From: DATDCV01 sp036524155
GTDB taxonomy: Bacteria; Verrucomicrobiota; Verrucomicrobiia; Limisphaerales; UBA8199
Direction of reading: 5' to 3'
Assembly: GCA_036524155.1 (NCBI GenBank)
Contig: DATDCV010000024.1
Location: 1 to 40,706, forward strand
DNA length: 40,706 nt
Shown: piece by piece, positions 1-8,454 of the stretch
Layout: every line of letters begins with the position of its first letter
Numbering within the stretch: the first letter of the stretch is position 1
Program-made: the position numbers and the translations under genes
Notes under the pieces: model-generated
Told to the model about the DNA's origin: nothing
Databases searched by the model: none
The model's input: the letters and a program-made list of their open reading frames with translations, nothing else

Positions 1-1079
1 GAGACGGATTCCCGGTTGCGCCGCGCCTCCTCGGAGATGGCATTCGAAATATCCACCACCATCACGCAGTTGTTGTCCGCATTTGCCACAAACAACGTGC
101 GGCCATCCGGCGACACCGCCACGCCGGTTGGTGTGCTGCCCTCGGGCGAGTCGGGATATAGTGAAGTGGAAATGATCTCCCGCGTGCCCTCCGGCAGGCG
201 GCGGGCGGGGCTGGCTTCGGGTTCGGTGCTCTCGACTACTCGCGTTTGGATAACGTGCACCGTGTTGTCGCCCGCGCAGGCCACAAACAGCCGGCCATCG
301 GGCGCCAACGCCATATCATTCGGCCGCAAGCCCACGGCAATCTCGCGAACCCGCTTGCCCACCTCGGTGTCGACGATGCTCACGCTCCGGCTGCCCCAAT
401 CGCTGACGTACACATGCCGGCGATCCGCCCCCAGCACGCACGTGTGCGGGTGCTCCCCCACCCGGATGACACTCTCCCGCGCCAGCGAATCCGGGTTCAG
501 CACCCACACCTCATCCGTGGCCTCGTTGCAGGTATAGAGTTTCCCCGTGGCCGGGTGAACTGCAATGCCCGCCAGAAAGACCTCCTCCGCCTCAGGCGCG
601 GGTTTCACTGAACGATCAAACGTCGCTTCTCCCCCTGCGTAACGGAACACATGAACTTGGCCCGAATCGCCGCCCGAGACAAAGCACTGCTTGCCGTCGC
701 GGCTGAACGCCAGGCCATTCCAGCTTTTCACCAGGGGGAGGAACTGTGTCTGCCTTCGCGTCGCGATATCAAACACCGTCAGCCCATGCTTGTTAAAGCC
801 GCCGTGTGCAGCCAGCAGGCGCTTCCCATCCGGCGCCACTACCAACTTCAGCGCCAAATCGCTCATCCCGACATGTTCTCCAGCCGGCGTCACTCCCCAG
901 CCGTTGAACAGCAGGTGTTCATTGGGCCTTAGCCCCGGTCTCCCGCGCAACTCAGTGCTGTTCACGTCCTCCTCTGCCCCGCGGACCGCCTGCCGCTCCG
1001 CCGCAAATCCGCCCGCGCCCACTGCCATCACCGCCAGCCAACACGCCCACTTCGCTTTCCGCTTGCTGCGATCGATCAT
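1..1079 (-). CDS. YVTN/YncE-family beta-propeller protein, 3' end cut by window edge
   Basis: Reading the minus strand from an ATG at 1079 gives 359 open codons to the left edge with no stop. The product begins with a basic segment and a hydrophobic stretch (WACWLAVMAVGAGGFA), consistent with a signal peptide. Repeated propeller blades follow, with motifs such as VAPDGKRLLAAHGG, HPATGKLYTCNEATDEVWVL, VYVSDWGSRSVSIVDT, LAPDGRLFVACAGDNTVHVI and VSPDGRTLFVANADNNCVMVVD. These are YVTN-type blades of secreted seven-bladed propellers. The last visible residues (DISNAISEEARRNRES) resemble the joint to the alkaline-phosphatase-like domain of bifunctional YncE/phosphoesterase proteins, but that domain would lie outside the window. 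It is divergent from the cluster to its right. The fold is well supported; substrate and C-terminus are unknown. Confidence 0.85.
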   Translation of the reverse strand, partial: MIDRSKRKAKWACWLAVMAVGAGGFAAERQAVRGAEEDVNSTELRGRPGLRPNEHLLFNGWGVTPAGEHVGMSDLALKLVVAPDGKRLLAAHGGFNKHGLTVFDIATRRQTQFLPLVKSWNGLAFSRDGKQCFVSGGDSGQVHVFRYAGGEATFDRSVKPAPEAEEVFLAGIAVHPATGKLYTCNEATDEVWVLNPDSLARESVIRVGEHPHTCVLGADRRHVYVSDWGSRSVSIVDTEVGKRVREIAVGLRPNDMALAPDGRLFVACAGDNTVHVIQTRVVESTEPEASPARRLPEGTREIISTSLYPDSPEGSTPTGVAVSPDGRTLFVANADNNCVMVVDISNAISEEARRNRESV

Positions 1080-1138
1080 GCCCCAATCTACGCCAATCGC
1101 CCGCCGACGGAGAAGCCAAAACCCTGACCCGTTAGAAT

Positions 1139-1392
1139 GGCCTTGCTTATTCCGATTGTTAGGCGGAAAATCCGCCCGTAGACCCCACGAGACGCTGACA
1201 CGCCACATCAGCCAACGTCCCGCGCTCTGATTCAGGTCCGTTGCAGGCGACGAGGCAAGAAGTCAACTCGCCGGAAGTTGCGGTAGTAGGCAACAAGGTA
1301 ACGAGTCGACCGCGCTGGCGTCCCCCCGCGAATGGATTGCCCGGTAGCCCGATGAAACCGTCACAACCAGCCCAAGACAAGAGAGACCTCCT
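1139..1392 (+). ncRNA. Conserved 254-bp leader, copy 1 (candidate structured 5' UTR)
   Basis: This stretch has no credible gene and ends exactly at the ATG of the 705-residue secreted protein. It aligns without gaps to 13880-14133, which precedes the paralogous gene at 14134; by hand count about 22 of 254 bases differ. Hairpin GGCGG/CCGCC (1162-1166 with 1172-1176) and hairpin GTTGC/GCAAC (1277-1281 with 1290-1294) each remain paired in the other copy through a G-U wobble. A competing stem, CAACT/AGTTG, shares the GTTG arm. The final bases before ATG are ACCTCCT, which is not a Shine-Dalgarno sequence. I could not match it to a known riboswitch; a cis-acting RNA or a duplicated promoter are both possible. 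Confidence 0.5.
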
Positions 1393-3510
1393 ATGAACAA
1401 ACCTTCCGCCATTATCCTGTGCCTCACACTTCTCGGTCTAACTGCAAGCAACGCCGCGCCGTTGGGCACGGCTTTTACCTATCAAGGCCGGCTAAGCCAC
1501 GGCACCAACGCCGCCGACGGCCGGTACGATCTCACCTTCACGCTCTACGATGCGTCGCTGGCCGGCAACGCCCTCGCCGGGCCGATCACCAATGGCGCCA
1601 CTGCCGTCACCGACGGCTACTTCATGGCTGTGCTCGATTTCCGCGCGGACGTCTTCGGCAAGGACGCGCGCTGGCTCGAGATCGGCGTCCGCACCAATCG
1701 GAGCTTTCCGTTCACCACGCTCTCGCCTCGTCAACGGCTCACCCCGGCGCCACAGGCTTTCTATGCGTCCGACGCGGGCAATGCCGTCACCCTGGACGGC
1801 CAAAGTTCATCGGCCTATGCCCCCGCCTCCGGTTTGAGTAACTATGTCGCCAAAGCCGGCGACACCATGACCGGTTTGCTGGTGCTGGAAGGCAGCCAAA
1901 CCCTCGCTCATGCGCGAGGTCCCAACACCGCCGGCTCGTGGCTCTCACTGGAGAACACGGACACCGGCGGCAAACGCTGGGATTTCATCTCCACGGGCTC
2001 GGCCAACGGCGGCGGTGCCGGCAATCTCCTGTTCCGCCAGGCGGTGGTGGGTTCGGTCCTGACGCTGACGCCGGCAGGGCGCGCGGGCGTGGGTACCGTC
2101 GGCCCCCTGGGCAAACTGGACGTCGTGGACGACGCCGGGACGGAACCCATGCTCCTCCGCGGCTCAAGCTCGCGCACAACCGGCACGTGGCTGGCGCTCA
2201 AGAACACGGATGCGGGCGGGAGTCAATGGAACCTGATCTCGACCGGCTCAGGCAGTAGCGGCGGCGCCGGCAACCTGCTGTTCCGGGAGTCGGTGGCGGG
2301 GGGCTCGGCCCTCACGCTGACGCCGGCAGGGCGTGTTGGGGTGGGCACCCTCAGCCCCATCACCAAGCTGGGCGTGGTCGATGAAGCCGGAACGGAGGGC
2401 ACCCTTATCCGCGCCTCAAGCTCTCGCACCGCCGGTTCGTGGTTGGCGCTCGTGAACACGGATACCGGCGGCAAGCGCTGGGATGTCATCTCCACTGGTT
2501 CCGGCAACAGTGGCGGCGCCGGCAACCTCGCCTTCCGCCAGGACGCGGTGGGCCACGTCATGACCCTGACCCCGGAGGGCCGCGTGGGCGTGGGGACTGA
2601 CAGTCCCACGAACAAACTGGTCGTGGCAGGCGATCCGGACGGGGACGAGGTCGTCCTCAAGGTCAGAGGCAACCATATGTTCAGCACGGCTTTGTCGCTC
2701 GAGAACGGTACCAATCGCTGGGACATTCAAAGCTGCGGGCCAATCGGCTACGGCGGTACTGACAGCTTTGCGATTAGCAGGTGGCCCATAGGCCCTGTGC
2801 TAAGCCTCAACATGAACCGGAGGGTGGGGATTAACAGAACATCCCCCGAAGCCACCCTGGACATCGTGACCTCGGAAAATGTCCCGGCCTTGCGTCTCCA
2901 GAGCGTCTTCCAGCCCAACGGTTGGGCCACCATGCAGATGGTGGAAGGCAACGGGCATTCCGCCCAGCTTACTGCGTGGTACGGGACGGATCCCGCCGGC
3001 TGGTGGACCCCCCCCGCTGTGCACACAGGATTCTACATGAACAATGGCGACTATTTCTACATGCGCGGTGACGGCAACGGCGCAGTCTGCAATCAGAGGA
3101 TAAGGGCGCTCTTTTTCATTGAATCGAGCGATCGGAACGCGAAAACGCGCGTTGAACCCGTGAATTCCGGCGACGTACTGGAACGGGTGCTGTCCCTGCC
3201 TGTGAGCACGTGGGTGTTCACCAACCGACTCGATGAGACTCACATGGGTCCCATGGCCCAGGATTTTCACGCCGCCTTCGGCCTCGGCACAGACGACAAA
3301 CACATCACCACTGTGGATGTGGACGGCGTGGCGCTGGCGGCGATCCAGGGCCTCAACCAGAAGCTGGAAGACAGAGGTCAGAGGTCGGAGGTGAGAAGCC
3401 AGCGGGCGGAAGAGAGCATCCGCAGCCTGGAGGCGGAGAACACGGAGTTGAAACAGCGACTGGCGGCGCTGGAAGGGCTCGTCAACAAACTCAGCACGAA
3501 AGGAAATTAA
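1393..3510 (+). CDS. Secreted tail-spike-like protein with C-terminal S74 chaperone domain
   Basis: 705 residues. Residues 1-21 form a signal peptide. Residues 24-130 are the FTYQGRL module (FTYQGRLSHG, RWLEIGVRTN, LSPRQRLTPAPQAFYA), also found in three other proteins here. Four repeats of about 83 residues follow, with equivalent positions at residues 183, 266, 350 and 433 (motifs GGAGNLLFRQ, LTLTPAGRVGVGT). The C-terminus carries an S74 intramolecular chaperone/autoprotease domain as in phage endosialidase tailspikes: Ser579 and Lys584 have the spacing of the known Ser-Lys dyad, followed by GPMAQDFHAAFGLG and a coiled coil (LEAENTELKQRLAALE). Such domains direct trimerisation of beta-helical fibres and then cleave themselves off. 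The segment RGQRSEVRSQRAEE (from nt 3371) looks like an in-frame microrepeat. A trimeric cell-surface fibre is inferred; no phage genes are adjacent. Confidence 0.8.
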   Translation: MNKPSAIILCLTLLGLTASNAAPLGTAFTYQGRLSHGTNAADGRYDLTFTLYDASLAGNALAGPITNGATAVTDGYFMAVLDFRADVFGKDARWLEIGVRTNRSFPFTTLSPRQRLTPAPQAFYASDAGNAVTLDGQSSSAYAPASGLSNYVAKAGDTMTGLLVLEGSQTLAHARGPNTAGSWLSLENTDTGGKRWDFISTGSANGGGAGNLLFRQAVVGSVLTLTPAGRAGVGTVGPLGKLDVVDDAGTEPMLLRGSSSRTTGTWLALKNTDAGGSQWNLISTGSGSSGGAGNLLFRESVAGGSALTLTPAGRVGVGTLSPITKLGVVDEAGTEGTLIRASSSRTAGSWLALVNTDTGGKRWDVISTGSGNSGGAGNLAFRQDAVGHVMTLTPEGRVGVGTDSPTNKLVVAGDPDGDEVVLKVRGNHMFSTALSLENGTNRWDIQSCGPIGYGGTDSFAISRWPIGPVLSLNMNRRVGINRTSPEATLDIVTSENVPALRLQSVFQPNGWATMQMVEGNGHSAQLTAWYGTDPAGWWTPPAVHTGFYMNNGDYFYMRGDGNGAVCNQRIRALFFIESSDRNAKTRVEPVNSGDVLERVLSLPVSTWVFTNRLDETHMGPMAQDFHAAFGLGTDDKHITTVDVDGVALAAIQGLNQKLEDRGQRSEVRSQRAEESIRSLEAENTELKQRLAALEGLVNKLSTKGN

Positions 3511-3513
3511 ACT

Positions 3514-3966
3514 ATGAGAACACGAATAATGGCATTGTGCATCGCGGCATCGGCCTTCTGTCTGCACGCTTGGGGGCAGAGCTACTCGATTGACTGGTGG
3601 ACGGTGGACGGCGGCGGCGGCACGAGCACCGGCGGCGTGTACACGGTGAGCGGCAGCATCGGGCAGCCGGACGCCGGCGCGATGAGCGGCGGCAACTACA
3701 CTCTAACGGGCGGCTTCTGGGGAGTGGTCGCCGCGGTGCAGACCGAGGGCGCGCCCTACCTGTCGGTCACGCGGAGCGACAACACGGTAACGATTACCTG
3801 GCCGCTGCCCGCGACGGGCTGGGTGCTGGAATCCACAAATTCGCTGCCACCGGTCTCGCTGCCCTGGCCGCAAATCGCCCCGCCCTACCAGACCAACGGC
3901 GCCAACCTTCAGTTCACCGAACCTGCGCCCGTCGGCAACAGGTTCTATCGCCTGTCCAAACCTTGA
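3514..3966 (+). CDS. Small secreted Gly/Ser-rich beta protein
   Basis: 150 residues starting 3 bases after the previous stop, so probably co-transcribed and coupled. Residues 1-21 are a signal peptide ending at AWGQ. The first half has the pattern DWWTVDGGGGTSTGGVYTV ... GSIGQPDAG ... MSGGNYTLTGGFWG, which I recognise from many short or C-terminally fused secreted proteins of Verrucomicrobia. The second half (VTITWPLPATGWVLESTNSL ... NRFYRLSKP) resembles the immunoglobulin-like tail common in secreted proteins of that group. No catalytic motif is visible. A structural or adhesive extracellular role is inferred from position within the surface-protein cluster. Confidence 0.75.
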   Translation: MRTRIMALCIAASAFCLHAWGQSYSIDWWTVDGGGGTSTGGVYTVSGSIGQPDAGAMSGGNYTLTGGFWGVVAAVQTEGAPYLSVTRSDNTVTITWPLPATGWVLESTNSLPPVSLPWPQIAPPYQTNGANLQFTEPAPVGNRFYRLSKP

Positions 3967-3990
3967 ACCAAACCCTCAGCTCTCAAAACT

Positions 3991-5775
3991 ATGCAAACCA
4001 AAACCTATCTGCGCCTGATCCTGCTCGCCTCGTTCGTTCTGCCGGCCACCCTGAGCGTCGCCGCCACCCGCATGGGGGCGGCCTTCACCTACCAGGGCCG
4101 CCTTGACGACGGCGGTGCCCCAGCCAAGGGAATCTATGACCTGCGATTTACGGTTTACGACCTGCCCAGCGGGGGCACGGCCGTAGGCGCGTCGATCACT
4201 AACAATTCCGTGACCGTTTCGGAGGGTCTCTTCGCGGTGAAGCTTGACTTCGGCGCGGACGTGTTTGCCGGCGACGCCCGCTGGCTGGAGATCGGAGTGA
4301 AAACGGAAGGGGGCCGCGCCTTCACCGTCCTGTCACCGCGCCAACTCCTGACACCATCGCCTTACGCGCTCTATGCGCCCAGTGCCGGCACCGCCCGGGG
4401 TGTTGTCGCGGGCGCCATCACCGGTTCGGACATCCAGGCGGGCAGCATCACTAGTCTGCAGGTCGCGGATGGCACCATTGCCCAGGCGGACCTCAGCCCG
4501 GACCTCGCCTCGAACACCTTCTGGCGGCTGGGCGGCAACAGCGCCACGGCCTCCGGGGTGAACTTCCTGGGAACGACGGACAACGAGGCCCTGGAGTTCA
4601 AGGCCAATGGCCGGCGAGGCTTTCAACTCGGATACGCCTCCCACGTATACGGTGACCCTATTGTTACGGCGGTTGATCGCACGATGAACCTAATCGGGGG
4701 TTACACCAGCAACAGCGTGTCGGCGGGGGTGATCGGGGCGACCATTGGCGGGGGCGGTTACCTTTATGACGCCCTTCTTGCCGGCAGTGACACATCGCAC
4801 CCCAACCGCGTGACGGGAGACTTTGGCACCGTCGGAGGCGGATTTGACAACGTGGCGGGCACGGGCGGCACAGTGCCGGGCGGTCGTGACAACAGCGCCA
4901 CAGGCGAAGGCAGTTTCGCCGCGGGCCGCAACGCGGCGGCAGCATTTGCCGGATCGTTCGTCTGGGGAGATGGGACGGCCAGCACCGGTTCGGGCGGCGC
5001 CAACCGGTTCGTGGCACGCGCCACCGGGGGAGTGCGCTTCTACACCGATGAGAGCATCTACAGCGACACGCCCAAGGGGATCAGCCTGAACGCCCAGGAC
5101 CGCCCGATGATCACGCGCGAATGGGACAAGTTCAGTTCTACGGCCCCCGACGACAAGGCGGGGCTGGGCCGCTGGGGCCTATTCATGGAACCGATGCACC
5201 TGGTGGCCGGCATCCCGGACGCGGATGCGGGCGACCGCGCGTTTGCCGTGTGGGCCTATCAGACCAACGGCAACCACCGGTCCCTTTTCTGGATTCGCAA
5301 TATCGACGGGCAGGCCTGGTTCTCGAACAATGTCTCGGTGGCGACTCTGACCATCCGCGGCGGGGCCGACCTGGCGGAACCGTTTGCCATGTCATCCACC
5401 GACGTGCCGGCGGGTACCTTGGTAGTGATCGACCCGGCGCAACCGGGCCGGCTCAAGCTCAGCACGCGGGCCTACGACCGGACGGTCGCCGGCATCGTCA
5501 GCGGCGCCAACGGCATCCAGCCGGGCATCAGCATGGTACAGGAATCGGCGCTGGAAGCGGGCCGCAACGTGGCGTTGAGCGGACGGGCTTACGCCCTGGT
5601 GGACGCCACCACCGCGCCGGTCGAGCCGGGCGACCTGCTCACCACCTCCGACACCCCCGGGCACGCCATGAAAGTGAAGGACCACGCACGCGGGCAGGGA
5701 GCCATCGTCGGCAAGGCGATGACCGCACTCTCCGAAGGCCGGGGCCTGGTCCTCGTCCTCGTCACCCTGCAGTAG
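3991..5775 (+). CDS. Secreted FTYQGRL-module protein with YadA-head-like repeats
   Basis: 594 residues. A signal peptide (about 1-27) is followed by the FTYQGRL module (to about residue 130). Next is a linker of the type AGAITGSDIQAGSITSLQVA. A Gly-rich region (about 233-315) contains GGGYLYDAL, GTVGGGFDNVAGTGG and NSATGEGSFAAGRNAAA, matching the left-handed parallel beta-roll of trimeric autotransporter heads (YadA/hemagglutinin type). The C-terminal 140 residues (ADLAEPFAMSSTDVPAGTLV ... GRAYALVDATTAPVEPGDLL ... LVLVLVTLQ) form a recurrent conserved end domain whose function I do not know. No membrane anchor is evident. It sits 24 bases after the previous gene and 13 before the next, consistent with one transcription unit. 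An extracellular adhesin or fibre component is inferred. Confidence 0.75.
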   Translation: MQTKTYLRLILLASFVLPATLSVAATRMGAAFTYQGRLDDGGAPAKGIYDLRFTVYDLPSGGTAVGASITNNSVTVSEGLFAVKLDFGADVFAGDARWLEIGVKTEGGRAFTVLSPRQLLTPSPYALYAPSAGTARGVVAGAITGSDIQAGSITSLQVADGTIAQADLSPDLASNTFWRLGGNSATASGVNFLGTTDNEALEFKANGRRGFQLGYASHVYGDPIVTAVDRTMNLIGGYTSNSVSAGVIGATIGGGGYLYDALLAGSDTSHPNRVTGDFGTVGGGFDNVAGTGGTVPGGRDNSATGEGSFAAGRNAAAAFAGSFVWGDGTASTGSGGANRFVARATGGVRFYTDESIYSDTPKGISLNAQDRPMITREWDKFSSTAPDDKAGLGRWGLFMEPMHLVAGIPDADAGDRAFAVWAYQTNGNHRSLFWIRNIDGQAWFSNNVSVATLTIRGGADLAEPFAMSSTDVPAGTLVVIDPAQPGRLKLSTRAYDRTVAGIVSGANGIQPGISMVQESALEAGRNVALSGRAYALVDATTAPVEPGDLLTTSDTPGHAMKVKDHARGQGAIVGKAMTALSEGRGLVLVLVTLQ

Positions 5776-5788
5776 AGGAGGCGCGCCC

Positions 5789-7204
5789 ATGTATACGACC
5801 ATCCATCCTCCACGGGCGCTGGCGGGACGCGCGACGGCGAGAGCGGGGAGAAGCCTTTCGGCGGCCATCCTCCTCGCCGCGCTCCTCGCTCCGGGCAAGC
5901 TCGGGGCAGCCGACCCCCCACCCCCCGTCATCGTGCCGGCCCTCGGCGCTTTTCCCATAGTCGTGTTGCTCATCAACTTTCCCGATGCGCCGGCATCCCC
6001 CAAGCCCGTCTCGTACTTTAACGGTCTGATCGCCAGCCCGGATTACCCCAGCGCGAACCACTGGTGCCGCGAGAATTCCTACGGCAACATGGACATCGAC
6101 GGGAGCCAGATCTTCGGCTGGTACAGCGTCAGCCATCCGCACTCCTATTATTACTTCACCAACAATGAAGGCAAACTGGTCTTCAACATGGACCAGGTGA
6201 TCGCCGAAGTCCTGCCGCAGGTCGATCCCGTCGTCGACTTCCGGCCGTTCGCATCGATCGCCGCGATGTTCAACTGCGAAGTCGCGAGCGCCGGATTCAG
6301 CTACGGGAGCGTGTGGACCCTGGATGGACAGCGGAAGGCCTACCAGATGATTGGCGTCGGCCCGTGGGGGTGGCAACGGCAGGACGTCGTCACCCACGAG
6401 ATCCTGCACCAATTCGGGGTCAACCACTCCGGGGGTCCCTTTTATGACTGCGGGCAAACGAATCCATGCTTCGTGGATTCCCGGTGGGACCGGATGGGAG
6501 GCGGCACCGAATGTCCCGAACGTTTCGCCCCCGACCCCGTCTACGGCTGTCTCGGCGCTCATACCATCGCCTGGCACAAGCACGACATGGGATGGATAAC
6601 CCCCTCGAGGGCCTACCAGTTGGGGGCCAGCCAGGCCGGGATCATCGCGCTCGAGCGCCTGGCTCTGCCGCCGATGGCGGCGGGGACCTACGCCCTCGCC
6701 AGGATGCCGGTCTTCGGCAGCACGGAGCAGTTCTATACCGTCGAGTACCGCAACTGGCACGGATACGACGGCCTCGCCGCCGTTCCCGGGGAAGCGGTCA
6801 TCATCCACAACGTGCGGAAATGGCTCCTGGATCGCCAGGCGCAGGTCGTTACCCACGAGGGCATCCACGACCCTAACGGCCCGGCCGGCATGTGGCTGCC
6901 AGGGCAGACGATGACCGACGACTCCGTGGGGGCGATCGTGCACGTTGAGAGCATCGGCGACGCGCAGGCGATCGTCGCCCTGTCGAACCAGCCGCGGGAT
7001 GTGGTGGCCGTTGACCGGGTGTGGAACGGCTTCGAGAACGGCGTGCCCGGCACACCGTGGAACACCCTCGCCGAGGGATACGCGAGCGTGCATCGAGGGG
7101 GGCGGGTCATCCTGCAAGCCGGCGCCTATCCCGAGAACCTCCGGCTCACCAAGCCCTGCACCCTGGACCGCGGCGGGGCTGGTTCCGTGCTGCTCGGAGA
7201 CTAG
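5789..7204 (+). CDS. Secreted zinc metalloprotease (M6-like, HExxHxxGxxH)
   Basis: 471 residues with a long signal region (about 1-41, ending GKLGAA). The full metzincin-type zinc site HEILHQFGVNH is present, with His203, Glu204, His207 and His213. Upstream text such as FPIVVLLINFPDAP ... YFNGLI ... NSYGNMDIDG is typical of M6/InhA-like secreted proteases. The region DRMGGGTECPERFAPDPVYG ... AWHKHDMGWI fits the part where these enzymes carry their Met-turn and downstream M6 signature (compare KxxxGW). The last 60 residues (WNTLAEGYASVHRGGRVILQ AGAYPENL) look like the first coils of a right-handed beta-helix, which then simply ends. The next gene has the same kind of stub. It may process or remodel surface proteins of this cluster; the substrate is unknown. 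Confidence 0.8.
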   Translation: MYTTIHPPRALAGRATARAGRSLSAAILLAALLAPGKLGAADPPPPVIVPALGAFPIVVLLINFPDAPASPKPVSYFNGLIASPDYPSANHWCRENSYGNMDIDGSQIFGWYSVSHPHSYYYFTNNEGKLVFNMDQVIAEVLPQVDPVVDFRPFASIAAMFNCEVASAGFSYGSVWTLDGQRKAYQMIGVGPWGWQRQDVVTHEILHQFGVNHSGGPFYDCGQTNPCFVDSRWDRMGGGTECPERFAPDPVYGCLGAHTIAWHKHDMGWITPSRAYQLGASQAGIIALERLALPPMAAGTYALARMPVFGSTEQFYTVEYRNWHGYDGLAAVPGEAVIIHNVRKWLLDRQAQVVTHEGIHDPNGPAGMWLPGQTMTDDSVGAIVHVESIGDAQAIVALSNQPRDVVAVDRVWNGFENGVPGTPWNTLAEGYASVHRGGRVILQAGAYPENLRLTKPCTLDRGGAGSVLLGD

Positions 7205-7207
7205 CGC

Positions 7208-8332
7208 ATGTCGAAATCGATGAAGATAACCTCGCTTCTAGTCGCGGTGATCTGGCTTGGGGGGCTGGCGGCGGCGGCGCCAGCCCTTGGCCAGCACATC
7301 TGGCTGAACGTCTCGGTCAAAGCGATCCTCGACCCGGCCACGGGGCAGCCGGCAAGTTATGCGACGACCAACCTGGCCCCGGACGGCGTGGCCTACGCCA
7401 ACGAGCTGCTGGCGCGCAACCACCGGGGCTATCGGTTGCGCCTGGTCGAATACTTCTGGATCGGCGGCAGCAGTCATCCTCACGATCCCTCCACCTGGTA
7501 TCCGTTTCAGTACAACACGAATACCCACCAATTCCTGGAGGAGGAGTTCCGGGCCGATGCGTACACGAACTATCCTTCCCTGTACGGCTGGAACCACTCG
7601 GCCCTCAACGTGTTCCTGACCACCTTTGTGCCGGGCACCGGCGCGGGCGCATTCTGCGCCAACTGCAGCAGCGGGCGGCCCTCGGACTTCATCGCCAACG
7701 GCAGGACGCCGGGGCCCGAACACGGGTTGACGACCGAGCAGTGGTTCGGCGCCTACATCCTGCACGAAATCGGGCATTTCTTCAGTCTCACCCACACTTT
7801 CGGCGGTACCAAATGCTACACCGACGCCTTGGGCGACTGTGTCACCCCGCCGCCCGGCAACGACGAATTCAGCGACACTCTGGGCGACGTGCAGAACGTC
7901 AGCGGCTGCAATTGCTGGACCGTCGAGAACCTCGCCTGGACCAACTTCAACCGGGGCTACAGTGCGCTCGACGCCACGCAGAAAGTGCAAGTGGACAATG
8001 TCTGGTTCAACCTCATGTCCTACCATGAAAGCTGGGAAGCCCGCCTCACCGAGCAACAGCTTGACCACTGGGCCGACACCGGGAACACGTCGCGCCTGAA
8101 TCAGCTTTCCGGCGTGACACTTTTTGTCAGCACCGCTGGGAATGACGCGAACAGCGGCCTGCTCAGCGCCAGCCCCAAACGACAGGTCCAAGCGGCCCTG
8201 AACTCGGCCAATCCAAGCGGCGGCGACATCGTGCTGCTGCGCCCCGGCAACTACAATGAACGCATCACTTTCACCCGGCCCGGCACCCTCCGGGCGACCA
8301 GCGCCGGTTGGGCCACCCTGGGGAGGCAGTAG
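7208..8332 (+). CDS. Secreted pappalysin-like (M43-type) metalloprotease
   Basis: 374 residues starting 3 bases after the previous stop. Signal peptide about 1-29 (APALGQ). Zinc motif HEIGHFFSLTH gives His186, Glu187, His190 and His196. The family's usual Gly at position 8 of the motif is Ser here. HTFGGTKCYTDALGDC, DTLGDVQN and NLMSYH (Met270, the probable Met-turn) are arranged as in M43 pappalysins/cytophagalysins. The C-terminus (LFVSTAGNDANSGLLSASPK ... VLLRPGNYNERITFTRPGTL) is the opening of a DUF1565/beta-helix domain that stops after one or two coils, as in the preceding protease. The two tandem proteases belong to different families but share this tail module, so their C-termini may have a common docking role. 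Protease activity is likely; the target is unknown. Confidence 0.8.
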   Translation: MSKSMKITSLLVAVIWLGGLAAAAPALGQHIWLNVSVKAILDPATGQPASYATTNLAPDGVAYANELLARNHRGYRLRLVEYFWIGGSSHPHDPSTWYPFQYNTNTHQFLEEEFRADAYTNYPSLYGWNHSALNVFLTTFVPGTGAGAFCANCSSGRPSDFIANGRTPGPEHGLTTEQWFGAYILHEIGHFFSLTHTFGGTKCYTDALGDCVTPPPGNDEFSDTLGDVQNVSGCNCWTVENLAWTNFNRGYSALDATQKVQVDNVWFNLMSYHESWEARLTEQQLDHWADTGNTSRLNQLSGVTLFVSTAGNDANSGLLSASPKRQVQAALNSANPSGGDIVLLRPGNYNERITFTRPGTLRATSAGWATLGRQ

Positions 8333-8454
8333 CACGCCCCGACGCTGTGAATCGTGAAACGTCAACCCTGAGCCGTGGAATCTCGGATCTGAGATCTGCA
8401 ATCTCAAATGTGAACCCGGAACCCAAAACCTGAAACCTGAAACGTAAAGAAACC
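8333..8454 (+). repeat. Degenerate GAAACCTG/GAATCTG microrepeats in a gene spacer
   Basis: The 122-bp spacer is built of short imperfect units: GTGAATCGTGAAACG, GGAATCTCGGATCTGAGATC, GCAATCTCAAATG, and CCTGAAACCTGAAACG. The same style of repeat appears inside two genes of the cluster (around 3371-3403 and 13274-13296), where it is translated as RSEVRSQR and SKSEIR. I recall such units as frequent in environmental Verrucomicrobia. No terminator is visible here. Confidence 0.6.

Noticed and set aside
1139..1392. Known riboswitch (c-di-GMP, cobalamin) as identity of the leader
   Set aside because: I looked for the conserved core sequences of these classes by eye and did not find them; it is kept only as a candidate unknown RNA.
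5762..7117. Long minus-strand open frame opposite the M6-like protease
   Set aside because: The plus strand carries the full HExxHxxGxxH motif and signal peptide; the antisense product is His/Asp/Val-rich with no domain.
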